Source of the DNA: Fictibacillus phosphorivorans
Lineage (GTDB): Bacteria; Bacillota; Bacilli; Bacillales; Fictibacillaceae
DNA length: 64,000 nucleotides
Reading direction: 5' to 3'
NCBI RefSeq assembly: GCF_001619875.1
Contig: NZ_LRFC01000008.1
Location: 124,001 to 188,000, forward strand
Shown here: positions 23,799-30,784 of the stretch, piece after piece
Numbering within the stretch: position 1 is the first letter of the stretch
How the letters are laid out: each line of letters begins with the position of its first letter
Position numbers and translations under genes: made by a program
The notes under the pieces: model-generated
Told to the model about the DNA's origin: nothing
What the model saw: the letters and a program-made list of their open reading frames with translations, nothing else
The model's database searches: none

Positions 23799-23812
23799 TG
23801 CAAACGTTTTCA
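23799..23812. promoter_or_regulatory. Possible CcpA (cre) site in the leader
   Basis: TGCAAACGTTTTCA matches the cre consensus TGWAANCGNTNWCA at 13 of 14 positions. It sits about 10-25 nt downstream of the expected transcription start, where CcpA would act as a roadblock. Confidence 0.5.
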
Positions 23813-23828
23813 AAAGGAGAGGGATAAC

Positions 23829-23858
23829 ATGTGGATTTTCATCATACAATCAAATTAA
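23829..23858 (+). CDS. Nine-codon leader peptide ahead of the ABC-2 operon
   Basis: ATG-TGG-ATT-TTC-ATC-ATA-CAA-TCA-AAT-TAA, peptide MWIFIIQSN, with an AAGGAGAGGG ribosome site (23814-23823). It lies between a strong promoter and a terminator that precedes the exporter genes. Short hydrophobic peptides of this kind precede antibiotic-inducible genes controlled by ribosome stalling (the IF run recalls the ErmC leader), but this is resemblance only. Confidence 0.6.
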   Translation: MWIFIIQSN

Positions 23859-23921
23859 TTACATATCCCTTTAAAACCTGACGCGTCGATTCGTGAGCAA
23901 AAATTACATATGCACACATAC

Positions 23922-23948
23922 CCGCAGGAAATGGTCTGTGGTTTTTTT
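23922..23948 (+). terminator. Leader terminator ahead of the ABC-2 operon
   Basis: Stem CCGCAG (23922-23927) with CTGTGG (23936-23941, one G-U pair), 8-nt loop, then TTTTTTT. It lies after the leader ORF and 25 nt before the ATPase start, so it would act as an attenuator. Confidence 0.7.
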
Positions 23949-23973
23949 GTGTTCATTTTTAAGGAGATTTCAC

Positions 23974-25002
23974 ATGATTGTTGTAAAAAATCTGGAAAAA
24001 TATTATAAAATTGCAAAACGGGATCCTGGTTTAAGAGGAGCCGTTAAATCATTGTTTCATAGAAAATATGAAACGAAAAAAGCGGTTAAAAGAATAAGCA
24101 TGCACATTGAATCAGGCGAAATGGTTGGATATATTGGGGCGAACGGTGCAGGAAAGTCGACAACGATCAAGATGTTAACCGGAATTTTAACCCCTACCTC
24201 TGGCGAAGTGAAAGTGAACGGAATCATTCCCTATGAAAATAGGAAACAAAACGCCAGTCATATCGGAGCTGTTTTTGGACAGCGGACACAATTGTTCTGG
24301 GATATCCCTGTTCGAGAAAGCTATGAACTGCTAAAACATATTTACGAAATTCCACAAAAGCAATATGAAGAAACGTTAGCTGAATTCGTGGAAGTGCTTC
24401 ACTTAGAACCATTGCTAGGTATACCGGTAAGGCAGCTATCCTTAGGCCAGAAAATGCGCTGTGAACTCGCTGCTGCTTTTTTACATCGTCCTAAGGTCGT
24501 GTACTTGGATGAGCCAACCATCGGATTAGATGTTGCGGTTAAAGTACGAATCCGCAACTTCATCAAACAGATGAACGCTCGGTACGGAACAACTGTGCTA
24601 TTAACTACGCACGATATGCAAGACATCGAGGAAATCTGTCATCGTATTATTATCATCGATGATGGCAGTGTCATATATGACGGGTCCATTCAGGACATCA
24701 AAGCACAATTTGGCGATAAGCGTGTCATTCAATTTGAGCTAGAGCATTCAATCGATCATTTTGTGCTGCCAGAAGAAATAAGATCAGCAGCTGTAGTGAT
24801 TCCAAAAACAGACGAGGATCATCATGTTGTATCTGTTTCGTTCAGCAGCAAAGAGATTTCAGGAGCAGAAGTGATCAGCTGTATGATGAAGCATTATCCT
24901 GTTTTAGACTTAACGATTGCTGATGCAAAGATTGAAACTATCGTTGAAGAGATCTACAGCAAAGGGTTGAAAGGTAGGGTGCAGCATGAGGAAATACATT
25001 GA
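23974..25002 (+). CDS. ABC-2 exporter, ATP-binding protein
   Basis: 342-residue ATPase. Walker A is GANGAGKSTTIKML, the signature is LSLGQKMRCELAAAF, Walker B is VVYLDEPTIGLD, and the switch histidine lies in LTTHDMQDIE. A C-terminal extension of about 80 residues follows. The frame opens at 23893 but the ATG at 23974, after AAGGAGA, begins the family-typical MIVVKNLEKYY. With the two following permeases it forms the ABC-2 set (one ATPase, two dissimilar six-helix permeases) widely seen in Firmicutes as probable exporters of unknown substrate. It overlaps the next gene by 17 bp. Confidence 0.93.
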   Translation: MIVVKNLEKYYKIAKRDPGLRGAVKSLFHRKYETKKAVKRISMHIESGEMVGYIGANGAGKSTTIKMLTGILTPTSGEVKVNGIIPYENRKQNASHIGAVFGQRTQLFWDIPVRESYELLKHIYEIPQKQYEETLAEFVEVLHLEPLLGIPVRQLSLGQKMRCELAAAFLHRPKVVYLDEPTIGLDVAVKVRIRNFIKQMNARYGTTVLLTTHDMQDIEEICHRIIIIDDGSVIYDGSIQDIKAQFGDKRVIQFELEHSIDHFVLPEEIRSAAVVIPKTDEDHHVVSVSFSSKEISGAEVISCMMKHYPVLDLTIADAKIETIVEEIYSKGLKGRVQHEEIH

Positions 25003-25774
25003 GTTTGCCCGTGTTCAAATGCAAGTTCATGCTGCTTATTCCGCATGGTTTTGGGCAAATACCTTCTCCGTTCTTTTAAGAATGCTTGTCATTTATTTCT
25101 TTTGGAAAGCCGTGTACAGCAGCCGCACGGAAATAGAAGGTCTGCCATTTGATAGCATGATTACGTATATTATTATCGCGATGTTTTTACAGATGTTCGT
25201 TTCAGGTGTGGGCAGAGAACTTGCTCATACCATAAAGGATGGAAATGTTGCGATTGAACTCATGCGCCCTTATCACCTTATCACTCGGTTGATCGCTATG
25301 GATATCGGGGACAAAATCATTCACTTTATACGTGGAGCACTGCCTCTAGGCATACTTGCGTTTATTTTTATGGATATTACACTGCCGACTACGTGGCAAG
25401 GCGGCTTATTATTTTTGCTAAGTGCACTAATGGGGATTTGGATCGGTACATTTTTCGACCTGCTGATTGCTATTCTTGCCTTTTGGACGATTAACCTTTG
25501 GGGGCTTGAAGTGATGAAAGAAGCGGTAATCTCGTTTTTTTCTGGAGCACTTGTTCCGCTTATCCTATTTCCCGAATGGTTTCAAACGGTCAGTCTTTTC
25601 CTTCCATTTCAAGCAATGGTCTATGTTCCAGTAGCGATCTACACAGGCATATTAACTGGAACAGAAGCATGGCTTGCGCTAGGATCGCAAGTATTTTGGG
25701 CTGTCTTACTCTTTGTTTTGTTAAGGGTCCTATGGTCGATAGCAATAAAAAAGGTCACGATTTTTGGAGGTTAG
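24986..25774 (+). CDS. ABC-2 exporter, permease subunit 1
   Basis: 262-residue membrane protein with about six helices. N-terminal MRKYIEFARVQMQVHAAYSAWF is followed by FVSGVGRELAHTIKDGNVAIELMRPY, a conserved cytoplasmic loop of this permease family. The C-terminal half has SGALVPLILFPEWFQTVSLFLPFQAMVYVP, also typical. It begins inside the end of the ATPase gene and is followed closely by permease 2; together they should form the transmembrane heterodimer. Confidence 0.9.
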   Translation: MRKYIEFARVQMQVHAAYSAWFWANTFSVLLRMLVIYFFWKAVYSSRTEIEGLPFDSMITYIIIAMFLQMFVSGVGRELAHTIKDGNVAIELMRPYHLITRLIAMDIGDKIIHFIRGALPLGILAFIFMDITLPTTWQGGLLFLLSALMGIWIGTFFDLLIAILAFWTINLWGLEVMKEAVISFFSGALVPLILFPEWFQTVSLFLPFQAMVYVPVAIYTGILTGTEAWLALGSQVFWAVLLFVLLRVLWSIAIKKVTIFGG

Positions 25775-25786
25775 GAGGTGGCTAGC

Positions 25787-26581
25787 TTGTTAACACGGTA
25801 CTTGAAATTATATTATTTGTTTTGCAAACAAAACTTAAAAGTAATGATGGAATACAGGATGGATTTTCTGCTTGGCGTCTTATCAGTTATGCTTCAGCAG
25901 TTTGCAGGAATCTTCTTTGTTAAAATTGTGTTCGATCATATTCATCAGCTTAACGGCTGGACGTTTTACGAAATTCTATTCATATACGGAATCGCCGCTA
26001 CAGGGCGGTCCATTCACCATATATTCTTTGATAACCTGTGGACGCTCGGTTGGCAGTATATTCGGCCAGGAAAGTTTGACCGTCTTCTCATACGTCCGAT
26101 CAATCCGTTGTTTCACTTTATTGCTGATCGGCTTCAGCAGGACGGATTTGGACAGCTGTTTATCGGTATCATCGTTATCAGTACGGCCATGCCGCATCTG
26201 GATATTTCATGGGGAGTTTTAGAGTTCTTTATTCTTATTGTCATGATTATTGCATCTGGCTTTATCTTTGTAGCGATTAATCTTTTTTTTGCAACGTTAT
26301 CCTTTTGGATGGTCGATAGCCTTCCGATCGTATGGACGATTTTTAATTTAAGTGATTTTGCTCGATATCCATTAACGATTTATCACAAAGGCATTCGTCA
26401 CTTGCTTACATGGATCATTCCATACGGCTTTACCGCTTTCTATCCTGCTGCCTATTTTATCGAAGGCTCAGGATTTCAAAAACTTGCATTGCTAACACCT
26501 GTAGTGGCGATTGTCTCATGTGTGGTGGCCTACTGGTTTTGGAATAAAGGTTTAAAAGCCTTTACGAGTACGGGGAGTTAA
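25787..26581 (+). CDS. ABC-2 exporter, permease subunit 2
   Basis: 264-residue membrane protein with about six helices, paired with permease 1. Typical segments are EYRMDFLLGVLSVMLQQ, RPGKFDRLLIRPINPLFH and IIPYGFTAFYPAAYF. The frame can be read from a GTG at 25778, but that codon lies inside the AGGAGG site (25773-25778); TTG at 25787 has 8-nt spacing and was chosen. Last gene of the operon. No clear terminator follows; a weak GC-rich hairpin with G-U pairs lies at about 26612-26640. Confidence 0.9.
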   Translation: MLTRYLKLYYLFCKQNLKVMMEYRMDFLLGVLSVMLQQFAGIFFVKIVFDHIHQLNGWTFYEILFIYGIAATGRSIHHIFFDNLWTLGWQYIRPGKFDRLLIRPINPLFHFIADRLQQDGFGQLFIGIIVISTAMPHLDISWGVLEFFILIVMIIASGFIFVAINLFFATLSFWMVDSLPIVWTIFNLSDFARYPLTIYHKGIRHLLTWIIPYGFTAFYPAAYFIEGSGFQKLALLTPVVAIVSCVVAYWFWNKGLKAFTSTGS

Positions 26582-26685
26582 ATTAGGACTTTTTCGTAAA
26601 ATACAAAAGTGTGAGGTGTGCGTACGGCAGCAGCGTGCACCCCAGTTGGCTGCAAAATCCTTTTGAAAAAAACAGAGGAATTGAG

Positions 26686-26769
26686 ATCACATAAAAAAAG
26701 GATATAATCACATAAAAAACTTGGCACATCACATAAAAAATACACGTCATCACATAAAATGATCAAATC
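26686..26769. repeat. 21-bp periodic array B (four units)
   Basis: ATCACATAAAA begins at 26686, 26707, 26728 and 26749, exactly 21 bp apart. The remaining 10 bp of each unit vary. It lies between the convergent ABC-2 operon and the SOD gene. Confidence 0.85.
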
Positions 26770-26800
26770 AGCAAGAACCTGTCTTCCTTAAAAGGATGAA

Positions 26801-26843
26801 AAAGCTGGAAAATTCCGTAGATTACGGGTTTCCAGCCTTTTTA
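26801..26843. terminator. Bidirectional terminator before sodC
   Basis: Long imperfect stem from GCTGGAAAATTCCGTA (26804-26819) with 26823-26836, flanked by A- and T-runs. It ends sodC and perhaps the ABC-2 operon. Confidence 0.82.
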
Positions 26844-26844
26844 T

Positions 26845-27447
26845 TTATTTCTTAATTACACCGCACAAAACACGGTCTCCTGAGTTTCCTGCAGGATCAG
26901 TCTTATAATCATCGGGCTTATCATGAATAACAAGTGAGGTGCCTCCGTTTGCAAAAAGTGAATTACTCTTGCCTTCTAAAAGTGTCACAAGATTTGATAA
27001 CACCTCGTCTTGAACAACACCGCTTTTGTTTGCCTTCACATTTTGCATATCCCCTACATGAGGACCTTTCGGATTAAGAAACCCATGCTTTTTTTCTGTC
27101 GGATTAAAGTGTGATCCAGCTGATTTAAAATCCGGCGGTGTACATATGGCTTCTTGATGGAAGTGGATGCCATGTTCGCCTGGCTTCAATCCTGTGGCAT
27201 TCACCTCAACTTTAACTCCATCCGCTGTTTGTGTTAAAGTGGCTTCTCCTGCTTTATCACCTTCTGAATCAATAAGATTCACAATGTAAGATCCACCCTT
27301 TACTTTACTGGATGCCGTTTGAGATGCGGCTTTGGATTCTTCCATATCATGATTTTTATGTTCATCGTCTTTATTCTTGTTTCCACACGATGCTAAAACG
27401 ATGACCAGCATCACGAATAACAGAATGCTTGCAAATTTTTTCAACAC
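26845..27447 (-). CDS. sodC: Cu/Zn superoxide dismutase lipoprotein
   Basis: 200 residues. A lipoprotein signal (VIVLASC, Cys 21) and a His/Asp/Glu-rich linker are followed by the SodC beta-barrel. Metal ligands are all visible: GIHFHQ (two copper His), SAGSHFNP (bridging His), KKHG, GPHVGD (zinc His and Asp) and VIHDKPDDY (last copper His). The disulfide cysteines are in EAICTPP and RVLCGVI. It should convert superoxide to peroxide at the outer membrane face. As I recall, the B. subtilis homologue YojM has lost copper ligands; this one appears complete. The start is GTG or the following TTG, after AGGAGG. Monocistronic. Confidence 0.93.
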   Translation of the reverse strand: MLKKFASILLFVMLVIVLASCGNKNKDDEHKNHDMEESKAASQTASSKVKGGSYIVNLIDSEGDKAGEATLTQTADGVKVEVNATGLKPGEHGIHFHQEAICTPPDFKSAGSHFNPTEKKHGFLNPKGPHVGDMQNVKANKSGVVQDEVLSNLVTLLEGKSNSLFANGGTSLVIHDKPDDYKTDPAGNSGDRVLCGVIKK

Positions 27448-27509
27448 TTTTACCTCCTGATGATTAGCGATTAGTACATTTTCCGCCCAATCATCAGAAC
27501 TTTAAACCT

Positions 27510-28196
27510 TTATTTTAAAAAAAGTGTCTCGAGCTCCTTTTCCGCCACTTCATCCCCTTGTCTTTCTACGAGATATGCTTTTGCATTCTCTCTTGAACTA
27601 ACCACTTTGTGCAGTTTTCCATCAATAAAGTGAAGTGCTGCCCCATCATCTGCTGCATATCCTGATTTTAATCCATCCTTAATAAGTTTATGGTATGCGG
27701 GTCGTCGTTCTGCCTCGCCATCATAATGGGGGCAATGACTTCCTGGGAGAAAGCCAAGACAATCCAGCCTTGTAAGCGGACCAAATGAATCGGTCACACC
27801 TTCTTCAAACCAGCAAAGTGATCCTGCACTGAGACCCGCCAGAATTTTCCCTTCTTCATATGCCGTTCTTAATAGAGCATCTAATCCCCATTCTCTCCAC
27901 AGAGTGAGAAGGTTTTTTGTATTACCCCCGCCAACATAAAAGATATCCTGCTGATTCACGAAATCCTTGAGATCTAGAGGTGGTGAAAAGAGCGACAAAT
28001 GTGATGATATGCAGTTTTCAGCTTTAAAAGCTTTGTAAAAGCGTTCGATATATCCATCTGAATCTCCACTCGCAGTAGGAACAAAGCAAACACGAGGTTG
28101 AGCAGCTTTACATTGCTGAAGAATGTAATGATCCAATCGTTTATTTTCAGGTTCCATGGAAAAACCGCCGCCACCCATAGCAATAATTTGTTTCAT
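27510..28196 (-). CDS. Peptidase E-like (family S51) protein
   Basis: 228-residue cytoplasmic protein. MGGGGFSMEPENKRLDHYIL at the N-terminus, FYVGGGNTKNLLTLW and the nucleophile motif AGLSAGSLCWFEEG (serine in GxSAG) mark the dipeptidase E / cyanophycinase-like S51 family. Family members cleave aspartyl dipeptides; the present substrate is unknown. Resembles B. subtilis YgaJ in size. The frame extends to 28322, but the ATG at 28196 after AAAGGAGTGG is the better start. The 21-bp array C lies just upstream. Confidence 0.85.
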   Translation of the reverse strand: MKQIIAMGGGGFSMEPENKRLDHYILQQCKAAQPRVCFVPTASGDSDGYIERFYKAFKAENCISSHLSLFSPPLDLKDFVNQQDIFYVGGGNTKNLLTLWREWGLDALLRTAYEEGKILAGLSAGSLCWFEEGVTDSFGPLTRLDCLGFLPGSHCPHYDGEAERRPAYHKLIKDGLKSGYAADDGAALHFIDGKLHKVVSSRENAKAYLVERQGDEVAEKELETLFLK

Positions 28197-28307
28197 GATG
28201 TTAACCACTCCTTTTAATTTACGTTTTCGTGGAATATCACTCTTTTTCCTGTCGTAATTGGGTATATTTTTAGTCAGGAAAGACACTGACTTGATTAGGA
28301 GGAGGTG

Positions 28308-28412
28308 ATCACGGAAAAACAAAGCTTGATTAAGGAAAAATCTTAAGTTATCACGGAAAAAGAAAGAACAATCACGGAAAAAAGGCCAAACATCACGGAA
28401 ATAGATATTTAG
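28308..28412. repeat. 21-bp periodic array C (five units)
   Basis: ATCACGGAAAAA-type cores begin at 28308, 28329 (degenerate ATTAAGGAAAAA), 28350, 28371 and 28392, exactly 21 bp apart. The rest of each unit varies. It lies between two minus-strand genes. In-frame stops argue against a coding repeat. Confidence 0.85.
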
Positions 28413-28440
28413 TGTACACTTCAGAAAGACACCTCATTAC

Positions 28441-28472
28441 AAAAAACACCAGCAGACTAACCTCTACTGGTG
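28441..28472 (-). terminator. Terminator after the FtsX-type permease
   Basis: Ten-bp stem CACCAGCAGA (28447-28456) with 28463-28472, one G-U pair, 6-nt loop. Six T follow on the minus strand. Confidence 0.88.
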
Positions 28473-28479
28473 CTCACCT

Positions 28480-29790
28480 CTACACGTCTCTTCTTAACGC
28501 TTTTAGTACATCTACCGTGGTAGCTTTTGCTGCTGGTCTCCAACCTGATAACAGCGTTACGCCCATACAGATCGTTACTGCAATCACAGTCAGGCTCCAT
28601 GGAATATAAGATAGAATGAAATCTTCAGGTGGTTTTTCGTTTAAAAACTGCTCTATGATAATGGGAAGAGCAAAATTGACTCCATAGCTGATCATATAAG
28701 CCAGAACTGTACCTAATCCCACTCCCCATAAACCGATATAACCGCTTTCTAATAAGAAAATTCGTTTTATGGTTTTAGGTGTTGCACCGATAGCTTTCAT
28801 GATACCGATATCTTGTGAGCGTTCCGTTACGGCCATCGTCATCGTATTAAATATGCCGATGGATGCAATCAGAACAGCAATTCCACCGATAAAAATTAAA
28901 CCTGCTTTAAACAAAGTAAAATATAGGTTTAGCTCCTTTAACTCGCTCGCAACAGAATAAGTTAATAAATCCATCTTCTCAATGACTTCAGAAACTGCTT
29001 TTACCTCTTCGGCTGACGACGTATATACTTTTACATCGTCATACCCTTCTTCCAAAGAACCTTCATTCTTATTTTTTTCAAATAGCGTGTTAACTACCTC
29101 TTTTCGAAGATCATCTGTAATATAAGCATCTGTAACAATAGCCCACTTCTTTGTTGGTTTTTTTCCAATCCCAACTACTTTAACGTCTACCGAAAGATTT
29201 TTTGCATTTTGATCCTTATTATCAGCTGGAGTCAAATGATAGGTGAGCGTTTTTCCTATTAAGTCCTCTTTGTAAACTAACTCTTTGTGTTTTTCCTGTG
29301 ACTCTTCCTCGCTCAACCCTTCATAAAAACTTTCAGGCGCTTCTTTTATGAATTGTTCCGAAAAATGATACCCGACTACGATTTCATTCTTATTTTTAGG
29401 TAAACGACCGCGGTCCAGTTCAAAACCAGCTTTGATCTCAGAAGGCATATGTGCACTGAAAACAGAAGTACTGATCATGTAATCACCGAGCGTAAATTCG
29501 TTTGCTGGTGTATGCTTTTTGCGGGTAACCGCCTTTACATCTTTAATCTTCTCTAATTTCTTCACTTCTTTATCCGTGATCATACCGTTTTCTTTTTGGA
29601 TTTGTATTTCGTTCATCAACCGGTAACTCATCACATCATCTACAGCTGTTTTATGGATGGCAAACCCGACTGATGCTAGCATGATTAAAAAGGCACAGCC
29701 AATCGTTGAAGCGAGGATCGTCATCCAGACACGTGTTCTGTTTCTTTTCATATTACTTCTGACAAAACGGTGCTTATCTTTGAACTTCAC
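28480..29790 (-). CDS. MacB/FtsX-type ABC transporter permease
   Basis: 436 residues. One N-terminal helix (about 21-45, WMTILASTIGCAFLIMLASV), a long extracytoplasmic domain (about 50-290), then three C-terminal helices with the FtsX/MacB signature GIFNTMTMAVTERSQDIGIMK and AIGATPKTIKRIFLLES. MacB-type transporters are mechanotransmission machines for peptides, lipoproteins or drugs rather than through-pore pumps; no accessory protein is next to this one. It overlaps the ATPase gene by 17 bp, so translation is coupled. Confidence 0.9.
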   Translation of the reverse strand: MKFKDKHRFVRSNMKRNRTRVWMTILASTIGCAFLIMLASVGFAIHKTAVDDVMSYRLMNEIQIQKENGMITDKEVKKLEKIKDVKAVTRKKHTPANEFTLGDYMISTSVFSAHMPSEIKAGFELDRGRLPKNKNEIVVGYHFSEQFIKEAPESFYEGLSEEESQEKHKELVYKEDLIGKTLTYHLTPADNKDQNAKNLSVDVKVVGIGKKPTKKWAIVTDAYITDDLRKEVVNTLFEKNKNEGSLEEGYDDVKVYTSSAEEVKAVSEVIEKMDLLTYSVASELKELNLYFTLFKAGLIFIGGIAVLIASIGIFNTMTMAVTERSQDIGIMKAIGATPKTIKRIFLLESGYIGLWGVGLGTVLAYMISYGVNFALPIIIEQFLNEKPPEDFILSYIPWSLTVIAVTICMGVTLLSGWRPAAKATTVDVLKALRRDV

Positions 29791-30478
29791 GAAGCATTCT
29801 CCCTTCTCTTAAGTACCCGTCTACAATCTCCACTTTCCGGTGGGCGATGGAAGCTACTTCATGATCATGTGTAATCATTAAAAAGGTAATCCCATAGTTT
29901 TCATTTAATTCTTTTATAAACGATAAAAGTTCTCTCTCGTTTTCAGAATCCAAGCTTCCTGTTGGTTCATCAGCCAATATGAGTGGAGGATTTAAGATCA
30001 ATGCTCTTGCTATACTGACCCGTTGCTGCTGGCCTCCTGAAAGTTCTCCTGGATAATGACTTTGATACTGTTCCAAACCAACCCTTTTTAACATTTCTTT
30101 CGTCCGTTCAACTCTATCTTTCTCGTTCGTCCCCTTTAGAACCAACGGAAGTTCTATGTTTTCATAAGCTGTCATGCTAGGGATCAGCTGAAAACTTTGA
30201 AAGATAAACCCAAGGTGGCTTAAGCGAAATTCTGCCCACTTTGATTCTGACAAACCACTAACTTTGGTCCCGTTGATAGAAATCGTACCTGTTTCAGCTT
30301 GAATGAATCCCGATATTAAGTTTAATAATGTTGACTTCCCTGAACCGCTCCTACCAACAATCGCTACGATTTCCCCTTTTTCCACCTGCAGATTTACATC
30401 ATGCAAAACAGGAACAACATTCTCCTTTTCTTTCTTTCCAATCTTAAAAGCATAAGATAAATGATTAACTTTAATCAC
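29774..30478 (-). CDS. MacB/LolD-type ABC transporter ATP-binding protein
   Basis: 234 residues. Walker A GRSGSGKSTLLNLISG, signature LSGGQQQRVSIARALI, Walker B LILADEPTGSLDSENE and MITHDHEVA. The HLGFIFQSFQLIPSMTAYENIELPL Q-loop text is typical of the MacB/LolD/FtsE group. The start is GTG with GAGGTGA at 6 nt. First gene of a two-gene operon with the FtsX-type permease. Transcribed divergently from rocB. Confidence 0.92.
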   Translation of the reverse strand: MIKVNHLSYAFKIGKKEKENVVPVLHDVNLQVEKGEIVAIVGRSGSGKSTLLNLISGFIQAETGTISINGTKVSGLSESKWAEFRLSHLGFIFQSFQLIPSMTAYENIELPLVLKGTNEKDRVERTKEMLKRVGLEQYQSHYPGELSGGQQQRVSIARALILNPPLILADEPTGSLDSENERELLSFIKELNENYGITFLMITHDHEVASIAHRKVEIVDGYLREGRMLREVQR

Positions 30479-30522
30479 AAATTCACCTCATTTGTATTAA
30501 GTGTACTATTGGTTACAATACA

Positions 30523-30552
30523 CATATACCACGTTATGTCATTATCTGTCAA
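30523..30552 (-). promoter_or_regulatory. Promoter of the MacB-type ABC operon
   Basis: On the minus strand TTGACA (30547-30552), 18-nt spacer, TATATG (30523-30528). Downstream of it, GTGTA and TACAC form the ends of an imperfect palindrome (about 30501-30523) that could be an operator. Confidence 0.6.
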
Positions 30553-30561
30553 TATGTCCCA

Positions 30562-30747
30562 ATGAAGTTTTTGCGGCGGTGGCTTCACACTTTTATAGAA
30601 GCCCTATCAAGCTGCTTACATAATGTCCACCTTTGTAGACATCGTACACCATGGAAAGCGAGCATCTGGAACGGAAATCAACCTCTTACAAGGACACCAA
30701 TGATTTTAAAAACTTTCTTTAAAAAAGGATTTAAAGGGAAAGAGTAG
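30562..30747 (+). CDS. Possible small Trp/His/Cys-rich protein
   Basis: 61-codon frame between the divergent ABC and rocB genes. The peptide is basic and unusually rich in Trp, His and Cys (LHNVHLCRHRTPWKASIWNG in the middle), with a KFLRRWLHTFIEAL start and a lysine-rich end. No good ribosome site precedes the ATG, so translation is doubtful. I do not recognise a family. If it is not a gene, this 306-bp spacer holds only the ABC promoter and the rocB ribosome site (TAGGAGGT). Confidence 0.3.
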   Translation: MKFLRRWLHTFIEALSSCLHNVHLCRHRTPWKASIWNGNQPLTRTPMILKTFFKKGFKGKE

Positions 30748-30784
30748 TATAGATAACAATGACATACATCTAGGAGGTACACAT

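Noticed and set aside
26686-28412. Phased arrays B and C considered as CRISPR
   Set aside because: Units are 21 bp with an 11-12 bp core and 9-10 bp variable part, too short for repeat plus spacer, and no cas genes are present.
28308-28412. Array C considered as a coding heptapeptide repeat (21 bp = 7 codons)
   Set aside because: The frame through the core hits a stop codon in the second unit and no ribosome site or start is placed to use it.
30490-30784. Sigma-54 (-12/-24) promoter for rocB
   Set aside because: No TGGCAC-N5-TTGCA arrangement was found on the plus strand.
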